A stretch of 64,000 nt of DNA from Thalassotalea_H castellviae (GTDB lineage Bacteria > Pseudomonadota > Gammaproteobacteria > Enterobacterales > Alteromonadaceae). Each line of letters starts with the position of its first letter. The first letter of the stretch is position 1. The notes beneath the pieces are model-generated. The model did not search any database. It was given only the letters and a program-made list of their open reading frames with translations, and was not told the origin of the DNA. The position numbers and the translations under genes are program-made. Location of the stretch: NCBI RefSeq assembly GCF_031846185.1, contig NZ_JAVRIF010000012.1, positions 1 to 64,000 of the forward strand, written 5' to 3'. Positions 18,178 to 26,643 of the stretch are shown piece after piece.

Positions 18178-18711
18178 ATGATAACTTTCCTTAATACACT
18201 AGTTGATCGCTGCATGTTTACCTTAACCTTCATTCTTGGCGTTCAATTACCTGAGTTTATTAATCAATATATTCAAAGATTGTCTGGTCATTTAGAAGAA
18301 TCGAAACAGCAATTATCAAGCTACCAAGCCTTAGCTGAACAATACTTTAACGGGGAAATTTCTTTATTAATTAAACAGTATAAGGAGAATTCAGAGCCAA
18401 TGATTGTTGATAGTGCGAAGGTCATTGAGCAACTATTACAACGCACAGAGTACTTAGCGAACCATCTATCTTCGCTTAATACTAATGATTATTTTCAGCA
18501 ATTAACACAATTTGCTTTAAACTTTGATCCTCAACTGTTGAAGAAAACAGCAGAGTTTTATCAGTTAGCGATACCACTAACCATAAATGCATTAAGTACC
18601 GGAGCTGTGATTGCTTTTTTATTTGTTCTAGTAAACTTCATTTGTGTTGGTTGTGTAAAACGATACCTACACAAACAAAAAAATGGTCTTCCCCTCACCA
18701 ATAACCACTAA
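18178..18711 (+). CDS. DUF2937 family membrane protein
   Basis: This 177-residue protein has one hydrophobic segment at the N-terminus (about 10-28) and one near the C-terminus (about 130-160), separated by a helical, glutamine-rich middle likely on the periplasmic side. The beginning (LVDRCMFTLTFILGVQLPEFI) and YQALAEQYF match the DUF2937 family. The function is unknown. It is divergent from the Atm1 gene and convergent with ihfA, so it is probably a single-gene unit. Confidence 0.82.
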   Translation: MITFLNTLVDRCMFTLTFILGVQLPEFINQYIQRLSGHLEESKQQLSSYQALAEQYFNGEISLLIKQYKENSEPMIVDSAKVIEQLLQRTEYLANHLSSLNTNDYFQQLTQFALNFDPQLLKKTAEFYQLAIPLTINALSTGAVIAFLFVLVNFICVGCVKRYLHKQKNGLPLTNNH

Positions 18712-18732
18712 TTAGTTTTTCTTACCAAAGAC

Positions 18733-18763
18733 AAAAAAGGCTGCAACTATCATTGCAACCTTT
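18733..18763 (-). terminator. rho-independent terminator of the pheST-ihfA operon
   Basis: The arms AAAGGCTGCAA (18736-18746) and TTGCAACCTTT (18753-18763) pair with a single C-A mismatch. On the minus strand the stem is followed by a run of six T residues. It lies about 30 bases beyond the ihfA stop. Confidence 0.8.
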
Positions 18764-18794
18764 CATCAATTTATCGTGTGGTGAGTTTTTTCGA

Positions 18795-19085
18795 CTAACC
18801 GTTACCGTCTTCTACACGACTTTTTAATTTTTGTCCGGGTCTAAAAGTAACCACTTTACGCGCAGAAATAGGAATATCTTCACCAGTTTTAGGATTACGC
18901 CCTGGGCGTTCACTTTTCACGCGAAGATCGAAGTTACCGAAACCAGAAAGCTTAACTTGCTCTCCTGCTTCTAGTGTTTCTCGAATTTCTTCAAAGAAAA
19001 CTTCAACCATATCTTTTGCGTCGCGCTTACTCAGCCCAACTTTCTCAAATAAATGTTCTGCTACTTCTGCTTTGGTTAGCGCCAT
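18795..19085 (-). CDS. ihfA: integration host factor subunit alpha
   Basis: IhfA pairs with IhfB to bind and bend DNA sharply at specific sites in replication, transcription and recombination. The 96-residue protein shows the HU/IHF fold: MALTKAEVAEHLF start, KLSGFGNF, and the DNA-intercalating beta arm RPGRNPKTGEDI with its proline. It starts three bases after the pheT stop, the same pheS-pheT-ihfA order as in E. coli, and is followed by a terminator. Confidence 0.97.
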   Translation of the reverse strand: MALTKAEVAEHLFEKVGLSKRDAKDMVEVFFEEIRETLEAGEQVKLSGFGNFDLRVKSERPGRNPKTGEDIPISARKVVTFRPGQKLKSRVEDGNG

Positions 19086-19088
19086 TGC

Positions 19089-21515
19089 TTAATCCCTCAG
19101 TGATGCATCTAATTCAACTTTTAATGTATCGACCACACGATTAACGACATCGTTAATATCTTTTTCTTCAAGAGTCTTTTCATGATCTTGTAAAACCAAA
19201 GCAATCGCTAAACTTTTAAATCCAGCGTCAATACCATTGCCTTGGTATACATCGAACAAGTTTAGATCAACTAAATTATTTCCGCCAACATTTTCAATGA
19301 GTTGTAACACTTTTTTTGCTTCAACGTCTTCTTTAACGATAACAGCAATGTCACGTCTATTGGCTGGAAAGCGTGATATTTCGGCAGCTTCAGGGATGTT
19401 TTGTGTTGAAATTTCCGACAATAATAGTTCGAAAATTAATGTTCGACCATTTAGTCCTAATTTCCTTTCTAATTCAGGATGTAAGGTACCAACGTGGCCT
19501 ACTAAATTACCATTACGGAAAATTGCCGCGGTTTGACCCGGGTGCAGCGCATCAATTTCTGCTTTCGAAAATTGATATGCAGATGAGTCACCTGTTAACG
19601 CTAATAACGCTTCAACATCAGCTTTAATATCATAAAAATCTGCTGCAGCTTTTTCCATATGCCAATGTTCTTGGTTGGTCTGCCCTGTGATCACACCAGC
19701 AAGCATCGCTTGTTGACGTACACCGTTTTCAGCACTTTCATCAGGAATAAAACGTAAACCAGTTTCAAATAATCGAATTCTATTTTGCTGACGATTTTGA
19801 TTATATACCACCGATTGTAATAAACCTGTCCATAAACTAAGGCGCATTACTGACATCTCGCTTGAAATAGGATGCGGTAGTGTCATTACCTCTTGGTTTG
19901 GATGAATTAAATTTTGTATTTTCGGGTCAACAAAACTATACGTAATCGCTTCTTGATAGCCGCGATTTACTAACGTATTGCGTAAACGAGAAACAGGTAA
20001 ATTGATTTCTTTTTGCGCGCGCATCGTTAACGTAGCTTTGGGAGAAATATTGGGAATATTGTTATAACCAAAAATACGAGCAACTTCTTCAATTAAATCT
20101 ACTTCGATTGAAATATCAAAGCGATATGCTGGAACAACCACTGTCCACGTATTATCAGTAAAATTAACTTCAAATCCTAAACGCGTTAAAATTTCTGTCA
20201 CTTTTTCATCATCAATATGATGACCAATACGAGCATCTAGCATTTTTCTGCGTAATGTCACTGTTTTAGCTTTTGGTAAATCATCTTCGCTCACTGCTTC
20301 AACAATGGGGCCTGCTTCACCACCAACAATATCTAACAGTAATTGTGTCGCGCGCTCCATAGCGCTGCGTTGTAACTCAGGGTCAATACCTCGTTCATAG
20401 CGATGAGACGAATCTGTATGTAAGCCATATTGACGCGCTTTACCTAAAATAGCTAATGGCGCAAAAAAAGCACTTTCTAAAAAGATATCTTTACTCTGAT
20501 TTTCACCATCAGTACTGACACCAGAATCTTTACCGCCAAAAATACCCGCCATAGCTAACGCTTTACCATTACCTTTAGTATCACCATCAGCAATCACTAA
20601 AGTTTCAGTTGATAACGTCACTTCGTTACCATCAAGCAAGACAAGTTTCTCATTTTCTTTGGCAAAACGAACATTAATGCCACCATCAATCTTGCTTAAA
20701 TCAAAAGCATGCATTGGATGACCTTGTTCAAGTAAGACGTAGTTTGTCACATCTACCACAGGATCAATCGAGCGTGTGCCGCAACGACGAAGCTTTTCTA
20801 CCATCCATAATGGTGTTTGAGCAGTCACATCAATATTTTTAATGATCCGGCCTAAATAGCGAGGACATGCTTTAGGCTCTGATAAAGTGATTGAGAGCTT
20901 ATCGTCTATCGTAGGGTTCACGTTGTTGATAGCAGGCTCTGTCACAGGTAAGCTGTTTAAAACCCCTACTTCACGGGCTAACCCTTTTAAGCCTAGGCAG
21001 TCGCCTCGGTTAGCCGTTAAATCTACATCAATACTAACGTCATTTAAGTCTAAATATTCTCGAACACATTGACCTAAAGGGGCATCTTGAGCAAGCTCCA
21101 TGATGCCATCCGAACTTTCAGCTAAACCGATTTCTGACTCGCTACACAACATCCCATGAGACGGTACACCACGTAGTTTAGCTTTTTTAATTTTAAAATT
21201 GCCCGGTAACACTGCACCAACAGTAGCAACGGCAACTTTCAAACCTAAACGACAATTTTTTGCACCACAAACGATATCAACTAATTCGCCGTCATTAAAA
21301 TCAGGACCTAAATTGATTTTTGTCACTTGTAACTTATCAGCATCTGGATGTGGTCCACATTCAACCACTTCACCTACAAGTACACCGGTAAATTCACCCG
21401 CAACAGGGTCTATGGCATCTACTTCAAGGCCTGCCATTGTAATTTGATGAGACAACTCATCTGAAGAAATAGTAGGATTAACCCACTCACGTAACCATGA
21501 TTCACTAAATTTCAT
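19089..21515 (-). CDS. pheT: phenylalanyl-tRNA synthetase beta subunit
   Basis: PheT forms the alpha2beta2 enzyme with PheS and charges tRNA-Phe. The 808-residue protein shows the EMAP/Trbp-like OB domain (about 40-150, with CGPHPDADKLQV), the B3/B4 editing region, the B5 domain and a C-terminal FDX-type anticodon-binding domain (FPANRRDIAVIV). Length is normal (E. coli 795). The gap to pheS is 12 bases, and ihfA follows after 3. Confidence 0.97.
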   Translation of the reverse strand: MKFSESWLREWVNPTISSDELSHQITMAGLEVDAIDPVAGEFTGVLVGEVVECGPHPDADKLQVTKINLGPDFNDGELVDIVCGAKNCRLGLKVAVATVGAVLPGNFKIKKAKLRGVPSHGMLCSESEIGLAESSDGIMELAQDAPLGQCVREYLDLNDVSIDVDLTANRGDCLGLKGLAREVGVLNSLPVTEPAINNVNPTIDDKLSITLSEPKACPRYLGRIIKNIDVTAQTPLWMVEKLRRCGTRSIDPVVDVTNYVLLEQGHPMHAFDLSKIDGGINVRFAKENEKLVLLDGNEVTLSTETLVIADGDTKGNGKALAMAGIFGGKDSGVSTDGENQSKDIFLESAFFAPLAILGKARQYGLHTDSSHRYERGIDPELQRSAMERATQLLLDIVGGEAGPIVEAVSEDDLPKAKTVTLRRKMLDARIGHHIDDEKVTEILTRLGFEVNFTDNTWTVVVPAYRFDISIEVDLIEEVARIFGYNNIPNISPKATLTMRAQKEINLPVSRLRNTLVNRGYQEAITYSFVDPKIQNLIHPNQEVMTLPHPISSEMSVMRLSLWTGLLQSVVYNQNRQQNRIRLFETGLRFIPDESAENGVRQQAMLAGVITGQTNQEHWHMEKAAADFYDIKADVEALLALTGDSSAYQFSKAEIDALHPGQTAAIFRNGNLVGHVGTLHPELERKLGLNGRTLIFELLLSEISTQNIPEAAEISRFPANRRDIAVIVKEDVEAKKVLQLIENVGGNNLVDLNLFDVYQGNGIDAGFKSLAIALVLQDHEKTLEEKDINDVVNRVVDTLKVELDASLRD

Positions 21516-21527
21516 TTTTGGCTTTTC

Positions 21528-22508
21528 CTACTTGAACTGTTTTAAGAAGCGAAGATCGTTTTCAAAGAATGAACGTAAATCATTTACGCCATAACGAAGC
21601 ATCGTTAAACGTTCAACCCCCATACCAAACGCGAAACCAGTATAAACTTCTGGATCTATACCTACAGATTTCAATACATTAGGATGAACCATGCCACAAC
21701 CTAATACTTCTAACCATTTGCCATTTTTACCCATCACATCCACTTCCGCTGATGGCTCAGTAAATGGAAAATAGGAAGGTCTAAAGCGAATTTCTAAATC
21801 TTCTTCAAAAAAGTGATGTAAAAAGTCATGTAAAATGCCTTTTAAGTGAGTAAAGCTAATATCTTTATCCACCATTAAGCCTTCAACTTGATGAAACATT
21901 GGCGTATGTGTTTGATCATAATCGTTACGATAAACTTTACCTGGAGAAATAATTCTTAGCGGTGGTTGTTCTTGCTCCATCGTACGAATTTGCACACATG
22001 AGGTTTGCGTTCGTAGAACCAATTTAGGGTTAAAATAGAAGGTATCATGATCTTCTCGAGCGGGATGATGAGCCGGAATATTTAGCGCATCAAAATTATG
22101 ATGATCATCTTCAACTTCAGGACCTTGTTTTACAGAAAAGCCTAGATCACCGAAAAAGCTTTCAATACGCTCAATAGTACGAGTTACCGGATGTAAACCA
22201 CCGATTTCATTTCCACGTCCTGGCAAGGTCACATCGATAGATTCAGCCGCTAACTTTTGCTTAATCACTTCTGCACGCAATAATTCACCACGTTCGGTTA
22301 ATAGCTTTTGCACTTGTTGTTTAGCAAGGTTTATCACTTGTCCTGCTTTTGGCTTCTCTTCTTTAGGTAGTTTGCTTAAACCTTTCATTTGTTCGGTAAA
22401 CAAACCTTTTTTACCTAAAAAATTAACGCGAACTTGATCAAGCTCCGTTGGATCTGTTGCAGCAGCAATGGCTTGTTCTGCTTGCAAAATAATATCGTCT
22501 AAATTCAT
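21528..22508 (-). CDS. pheS: phenylalanyl-tRNA synthetase alpha subunit
   Basis: PheS is the catalytic subunit of the synthetase. The 326-residue protein has an N-terminal coiled-coil arm (about 1-85) and class II aminoacyl-tRNA synthetase motifs: HPARE, GKVYRNDYDQTHTPMFHQ (motif 2) and GFAFGMGVERLTML (motif 3). It is the first gene of the pheS-pheT-ihfA unit. AGAGGAA before the ATG is a good ribosome site. I could not see a phenylalanine-rich leader peptide like E. coli pheM upstream. Confidence 0.97.
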   Translation of the reverse strand: MNLDDIILQAEQAIAAATDPTELDQVRVNFLGKKGLFTEQMKGLSKLPKEEKPKAGQVINLAKQQVQKLLTERGELLRAEVIKQKLAAESIDVTLPGRGNEIGGLHPVTRTIERIESFFGDLGFSVKQGPEVEDDHHNFDALNIPAHHPAREDHDTFYFNPKLVLRTQTSCVQIRTMEQEQPPLRIISPGKVYRNDYDQTHTPMFHQVEGLMVDKDISFTHLKGILHDFLHHFFEEDLEIRFRPSYFPFTEPSAEVDVMGKNGKWLEVLGCGMVHPNVLKSVGIDPEVYTGFAFGMGVERLTMLRYGVNDLRSFFENDLRFLKQFK

Positions 22509-22715
22509 GCGTTCCTCTGAAACCGACCTGTGAAAACTAGGCTTTGGGTAGACTGATTTGATTAATAAAAATGGTCATTGATTCTACACAAAAACCTATT
22601 GGAAATGTAGAGGAAATAACGGTTTTTTTAAATAAATTACCCTTATTATCGGTATCGTTTATGCTTCAAAAGCGATTTAAGAATAGTCAGTTGATTTAAT
22701 TTTACGTTTGAATAA

Positions 22716-22970
22716 TTATTTGGCTGAATTTTTTAGATCTGAAATGTGCTTTTCTTGTTCTCTTTTAACTAATAAAAAAGTTAAATACATTTTCGTTGGG
22801 AGAGAAAAAACGAAGCCTAACGCCATACATGTTGCGCTGATGACAATACCCGTTACACCTAACGATTGCATGTAATCGCTGTAATGATGAAAATATAACC
22901 CTAAAAGTATAAGACACATGCCAATGATTATTGATGTTTTTAATAAAAAAATTAACCGTTTTTCCGTCAT
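22716..22970 (-). CDS. small two-helix membrane protein, unknown
   Basis: This 84-residue protein has two hydrophobic helices (about 6-28 and 38-60) and a charged C-terminal tail (VKREQEKHISDLKNSAK), consistent with a small inner-membrane protein. I do not recognise the family. It is isolated, with about 200 bp to pheS downstream and 198 bp to the divergent acetyltransferase start. Its membrane-like composition and clean stop-bounded frame suggest it is real, but this is moderate evidence. Confidence 0.6.
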   Translation of the reverse strand: MTEKRLIFLLKTSIIIGMCLILLGLYFHHYSDYMQSLGVTGIVISATCMALGFVFSLPTKMYLTFLLVKREQEKHISDLKNSAK

Positions 22971-23168
22971 TTAAATTTAACCTAAGCGCATGACTACAAA
23001 CAAAAGAATGCTATGAGAAAATAGTATTTGATAATTAATCTTCACACCTTGTTAATTCGCCTTAAAACAATGCTAAAATGCGACTAATTAAAATTATGCA
23101 TAAGCAAGTTTACAGTCAATCAATGTTTGGCACCGCATAAACCCATCAAAAAACCTAAAAGAGTCACT

Positions 23169-23804
23169 ATGTCATTACAAGTTGAATTTAATAAACCCGA
23201 AATAAAAAGTGTCTTAGATTGGCAATTAATACAAGAAATCAATGTGTTAAACCAAGATAACATGATTATTGCTAAAGCTGAAATTGAACTTATCACCTTA
23301 AATAAACATCGTGATGCATTAAAAAGCTACGCGCTAATCGATGAACAAGAAGGCTCGACCGATTGGGAGTTACCTTTAAACTTATACTTTAAAGAGCAAA
23401 ATTTAACGGCTGAGTTATGCGAAAAATTATCGGTAAAAGCCGATGTTAAAAAAGCGAAAACTCACCTCTTACTTGAAGCAATCAGTGTCTTACCAGCCTA
23501 TCGGAATCAAGGTATCGCTAAGCTTTTATTGGAAGAAATTGCAAAACATTACCCAAAAGTCCAATCAATTACCGCATTAACTATGCCCTTGAAACTTTTT
23601 GTTGATGCTGAGCACTGTGAAGAACAAGAAGTTAAAGCTTATTATCAACAACTTGAATTAGAAAATGATGAAACCACCAGTGAACAATTGGGTGAGTTTT
23701 TTGATCATAATAATTTTATTGAATATCAAGTAGATGAAGCATTGTTAAATGAACCGTTAGCATTCTCTTTTTATATTACCGCGCCCGATAAAATAAAAAA
23801 TTAA
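23169..23804 (+). CDS. GNAT-family N-acetyltransferase
   Basis: This 211-residue protein has an acetyl-CoA-binding GNAT motif A in the middle (LPAYRNQGIAKLLLEEIAKHY). Acidic insertions lie on either side (LENDETTSEQ). The acceptor substrate is unknown. I start at the ATG at 23169 because AAGAG sits six bases upstream and the preceding 14 codons are unlike the family. It is monocistronic and followed by a strong terminator; it lies within a group inserted between rplT and pheS. Confidence 0.75.
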   Translation: MSLQVEFNKPEIKSVLDWQLIQEINVLNQDNMIIAKAEIELITLNKHRDALKSYALIDEQEGSTDWELPLNLYFKEQNLTAELCEKLSVKADVKKAKTHLLLEAISVLPAYRNQGIAKLLLEEIAKHYPKVQSITALTMPLKLFVDAEHCEEQEVKAYYQQLELENDETTSEQLGEFFDHNNFIEYQVDEALLNEPLAFSFYITAPDKIKN

Positions 23805-23815
23805 AATTTCGATAT

Positions 23816-23845
23816 AAAAAAGCCCTTGAATCAAGGGCTTTTTTA
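23816..23845. terminator. bidirectional rho-independent terminator
   Basis: AGCCCTTGA (23821-23829) pairs perfectly with TCAAGGGCT (23831-23839), extended by an A-tract before and a T-tract after. It lies between the convergent acetyltransferase and purC genes and is suitable for both strands. Confidence 0.9.
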
Positions 23846-23889
23846 ATACTAGTCAAATTAAGCTTAAGTAAAATAAGCCTACACTGAAA

Positions 23890-24993
23890 TTAATCTACTA
23901 ATTGATATTGCTCTTTTAATATTTTAATAATCTCGGCTTTAGGGTTCTCTGACAAGACAATTTTTTGGCCTGTAATTTTCTCGGCGATAGCAATATAGGT
24001 GTTTGAAACCGCCATTAATACCGATTCAGGCAGTTTATTATCTCGGGCAAGTGCTTCACGTTCAGCCATACGATCTTTATTGAGTAAAATATCGGGATCT
24101 GGAAAGTGATTCAGAAGTAATTGACGGAAGCCTTCTTTAGAGTTTTCAACTACTTTACCATTGCGGTATTGTTCGCCGTCCCAAATGCGTGAAGAATCAG
24201 GCGTACCTACTTCATCCATATAAATAAGCTTATCATTACCTGCTTTGTCTTTAACGTAACCAAATTCAAATTTTGTATCAACAAAGACTTGATCGAGTTT
24301 TGCTAAGGCGTCTGATATTAAATTAAAGCCTTGAGTGAGTAATTTCTCATATAAAGCAATATCTTGAACTGACTTAAAATTAAATGAACTGAAGTTTTCT
24401 TCGATATTTTGACGGGTAATATTCACGTCATCAACGGCTGGCACCCCTGGGATCCCTTCTAAAATGCCTTTAGTGGAGGGGGTTTGTAATAGCTCTGGTA
24501 ATTTAGAGTCTTTCGTTAAACCTTCTGGTAACGAAATGCCACAAAAATCACGTTCGCCTTTACTATAAGCACGCCACATTGAACCGGTGATATATTGGCG
24601 GCAAATTGCTTCAATCATCACAGGTTTAGCTTTTTGTACAATCCAAACAAACGGATGTGGGATATCTAGAATATGGCTGTCAGCAAGACCTTGCTCTTTA
24701 AACAATTTAAACCAATGATTAGAAATAGCATTTAATGCCGCGCCTTTGCCGGGAACACCTTTCATCCCCCCCTCACCTTGCCAGATACAATCAAATGCAG
24801 AAATTCTGTCACTGATCACCATAATTGCCAACGGTGTATCTAAAGCAACATCGTAGTTCTTTTCTTGAATAAGGCGTGCACTGTCCTTTGCGGTTAACCA
24901 ATAAACAGAACGTACTTTGCCGCTGTGTACTGGCGCATCAGTACGAATAGGTAAATCGTTATTTACCGCTAAAACTTGATCTGCAAGACTCAT
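23890..24993 (-). CDS. purC: phosphoribosylaminoimidazole-succinocarboxamide synthase (long form)
   Basis: PurC (SAICAR synthetase) joins CAIR and aspartate in purine synthesis. At 367 residues this is the long form found in Vibrio and Alteromonadales rather than the 237-residue E. coli type. Recognisable segments are RTDAPVHSGKVRSVYWL, RQYITGSMWRAYSKG, KFEFGYVKDKAGNDKLIYMDEVGTPDSSR. AGGTG nine bases before the ATG fits the start. It is a single gene between rplT and the acetyltransferase; no PurR operator was evident upstream. Confidence 0.93.
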   Translation of the reverse strand: MSLADQVLAVNNDLPIRTDAPVHSGKVRSVYWLTAKDSARLIQEKNYDVALDTPLAIMVISDRISAFDCIWQGEGGMKGVPGKGAALNAISNHWFKLFKEQGLADSHILDIPHPFVWIVQKAKPVMIEAICRQYITGSMWRAYSKGERDFCGISLPEGLTKDSKLPELLQTPSTKGILEGIPGVPAVDDVNITRQNIEENFSSFNFKSVQDIALYEKLLTQGFNLISDALAKLDQVFVDTKFEFGYVKDKAGNDKLIYMDEVGTPDSSRIWDGEQYRNGKVVENSKEGFRQLLLNHFPDPDILLNKDRMAEREALARDNKLPESVLMAVSNTYIAIAEKITGQKIVLSENPKAEIIKILKEQYQLVD

Positions 24994-25213
24994 GGAATTT
25001 CACCTTAAGTGTAAATGTAATTAACTGTAGCGAATAAGATCTTTTCAAATTCTAAAATATCATTCGATATAATTAACTAAAATAAAAGATATATTTTAAA
25101 CCATTTTTACAAAGGTATTTAGCTTAATTTCAAGGTTAAAGCACTGAGCTTAATTTATTAAGTGAGTACTTTAAAACGCAGAAAGTAAGTTAAAGAACAA
25201 GGTAAAAATGATT

Positions 25214-25247
25214 AAAAAAGAAAAAGGACGCGGCAAGGCGTCCTTTT
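25214..25247 (-). terminator. terminator of the thrS-infC-rpmI-rplT operon
   Basis: AAAAGGACGC (25222-25231) pairs with GCGTCCTTTT (25238-25247) around a six-base loop. On the minus strand it is followed by a T-rich run. It lies 22 bases after the rplT stop. Confidence 0.88.
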
Positions 25248-25268
25248 CACTAACTTTTTACTCAGCGA

Positions 25269-25625
25269 TTATGCTAAAGAAGCTTGCGCTTTTTCAACTA
25301 ATACAGAGAAAGCTGCTTTATCGTATACTGCGATGTCAGCTAGGATCTTACGATCGATTTCAATCGAAGCTTTTTTCAAGCCATTGATGAAACGGCTGTA
25401 AGATAAACCATTTTGACGAGCTGCTGCATTTATACGAGCAATCCAAAGTTGACGGAATTGACGTTTACGTTGACGACGGTCACGGTAAGCGTATTGTCCA
25501 GCTTTAGTTACAGCTTGAAAAGCAACGCGATATACGCGACTACGAGCACCGTAGTAACCTTTCGCTTGCTTTAGAACTTTTTTATGACGTGCGCGTGCTA
25601 CAACACCGCGTTTTACTCTAGCCAT
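25269..25625 (-). CDS. rplT: 50S ribosomal protein L20
   Basis: L20 is a large-subunit assembly protein and, in E. coli, the translational repressor of its own operon. The 118-residue protein has the expected basic N-terminal helix (MARVKRGVVARARHKKVLKQAKGYYGARSR) and globular C-terminal domain. It follows rpmI by 15 bases and ends the operon before a terminator. Confidence 0.98.
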   Translation of the reverse strand: MARVKRGVVARARHKKVLKQAKGYYGARSRVYRVAFQAVTKAGQYAYRDRRQRKRQFRQLWIARINAAARQNGLSYSRFINGLKKASIEIDRKILADIAVYDKAAFSVLVEKAQASLA

Positions 25626-25640
25626 TTTATATCTCTCCTA

Positions 25641-25835
25641 TTAACCGTGACGTAAAAGTTTTTTAACTGACTTGATGTCAGAAGCGGCGATCATGCATTT
25701 AGCACGAAGATGACGCTTAACTTTTGTACGGCGCTTAGTCAAAATATGACGTAGACCCGCTTGTTTAAATTTGTAGCCGTTAGCTGTCGGTTTAAAACGC
25801 TTAGCAGCGCCTTTGTTTGTTTTCATTTTAGGCAT
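25641..25835 (-). CDS. rpmI: 50S ribosomal protein L35
   Basis: L35 is a 64-residue basic ribosomal protein, recognised by the N-terminus MPKMKTNKGAAKRF and HLRAKCMI near the end. It lies between infC and rplT as in nearly all bacteria. The 155-base gap to infC contains a perfect hairpin that may take part in L20 control. Confidence 0.98.
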   Translation of the reverse strand: MPKMKTNKGAAKRFKPTANGYKFKQAGLRHILTKRRTKVKRHLRAKCMIAASDIKSVKKLLRHG

Positions 25836-25942
25836 TGAAATTACTCCACATTGCCATTGAAATTTAGTAACTTAGGCGAAAACTAATATAAAATTAATTT
25901 TACTTTCAAGCCTAATATTACCCGTTAAAAACAATATCGGTG

Positions 25943-25968
25943 AGTTAGTTTCTGTAAAGAAACTAACT
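25943..25968 (-). promoter_or_regulatory. hairpin in the infC-rpmI gap, possible L20 control element
   Basis: AGTTAGTTTC (25943-25952) and GAAACTAACT (25959-25968) form a perfect 10-bp inverted repeat with a 6-base loop, beginning 22 bases after the infC stop. No T-tract follows on the minus strand, so it is not an ordinary terminator. E. coli L20 represses rpmI through RNA structure in this gap, so a regulatory role is plausible but inferred. Confidence 0.45.
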
Positions 25969-25990
25969 ACTTGCATTTACCGAATATTGA

Positions 25991-26539
25991 TTATTTTTTT
26001 GGTGCTAAAACCATCACCATTTGTCGTCCTTCCGCTCTACGAGGGAAAAACTCAACTACTGTTAATTCTTCTAAATCAGTTTTAACACGATTCAAAAGAT
26101 CTAAGCCGAGCTCTTGGTGGGCCATTTCGCGACCACGGAAGCGTAAAGTTACTTTAACTTTATCGCCATCCTCTAAAAAGCGTTTCAAGCTACGTAATTT
26201 CACTTGATAATCGCCTTCATCTGTACCAGGACGGAATTTTATTTCCTTAACCTGTATTTGTTTCTGCTTTTTACGCTGTTCTTTCTGTTCTTTGGCTTTT
26301 TCATACAAGAATTTTCCGTAATCCATCACCCTAAGCACTGGAGGTTTAGCCGTTGGGCTAATTTCAACAAGATCTACACCTGCTTCATCCGCTTGGTCCA
26401 TAGCCTCATCTAATGTAACTATGCCACCTGGCTCGCCGTCAAATTTAATTAAACGAACTTCATTGCCTGGAATACCTGTGATTAACTCATTTAAACGATG
26501 TGCTGGCTCTTTCTGCCCGCCACGTTGTCCACCTTTAAT
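25991..26539 (-). CDS. infC: translation initiation factor IF-3 (probable AUU start)
   Basis: IF-3 binds the 30S subunit and checks start-codon pairing. The protein shows EVRLI, the VDLVEISPTAKPPVLRVMDYGKFLYEK block, linker and C-terminal VKEIKFRPGTDEGDYQVKLRSLKRFLEDGDKVKVTLRFRGREM. I place the start at ATT (26539-26537; 182 codons): ATT AAA GGT GGA matches the AUU start of E. coli infC, and GGAGG (26553-26549) is 9 bases from ATT but only 3 from the in-frame ATG at 26545. AUU lets IF-3 limit its own translation in E. coli. The ATG would add two residues and cannot be excluded. Confidence 0.9.
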   Translation of the reverse strand: MKGGQRGGQKEPAHRLNELITGIPGNEVRLIKFDGEPGGIVTLDEAMDQADEAGVDLVEISPTAKPPVLRVMDYGKFLYEKAKEQKEQRKKQKQIQVKEIKFRPGTDEGDYQVKLRSLKRFLEDGDKVKVTLRFRGREMAHQELGLDLLNRVKTDLEELTVVEFFPRRAEGRQMVMVLAPKK

Positions 26540-26545
26540 AGCCAT

Positions 26546-26553
26546 GTTCCTCC
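26546..26553 (-). promoter_or_regulatory. infC Shine-Dalgarno that decides an AUU start
   Basis: GGAGGAAC on the minus strand is a full Shine-Dalgarno. Its spacing is 3 bases to the ATG at 26545 and 9 bases to the ATT at 26539; 9 is in the favourable range while 3 is too close, which argues for the non-canonical ATT start. Confidence 0.6.
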
Positions 26554-26643
26554 AAAGAACTTTGTTCCAACGTTATCTATTCATTATTATTAGATGTTGG
26601 ATTAATAAAAATAATATCGGTGTTATTTTACTACTATTCTGTG

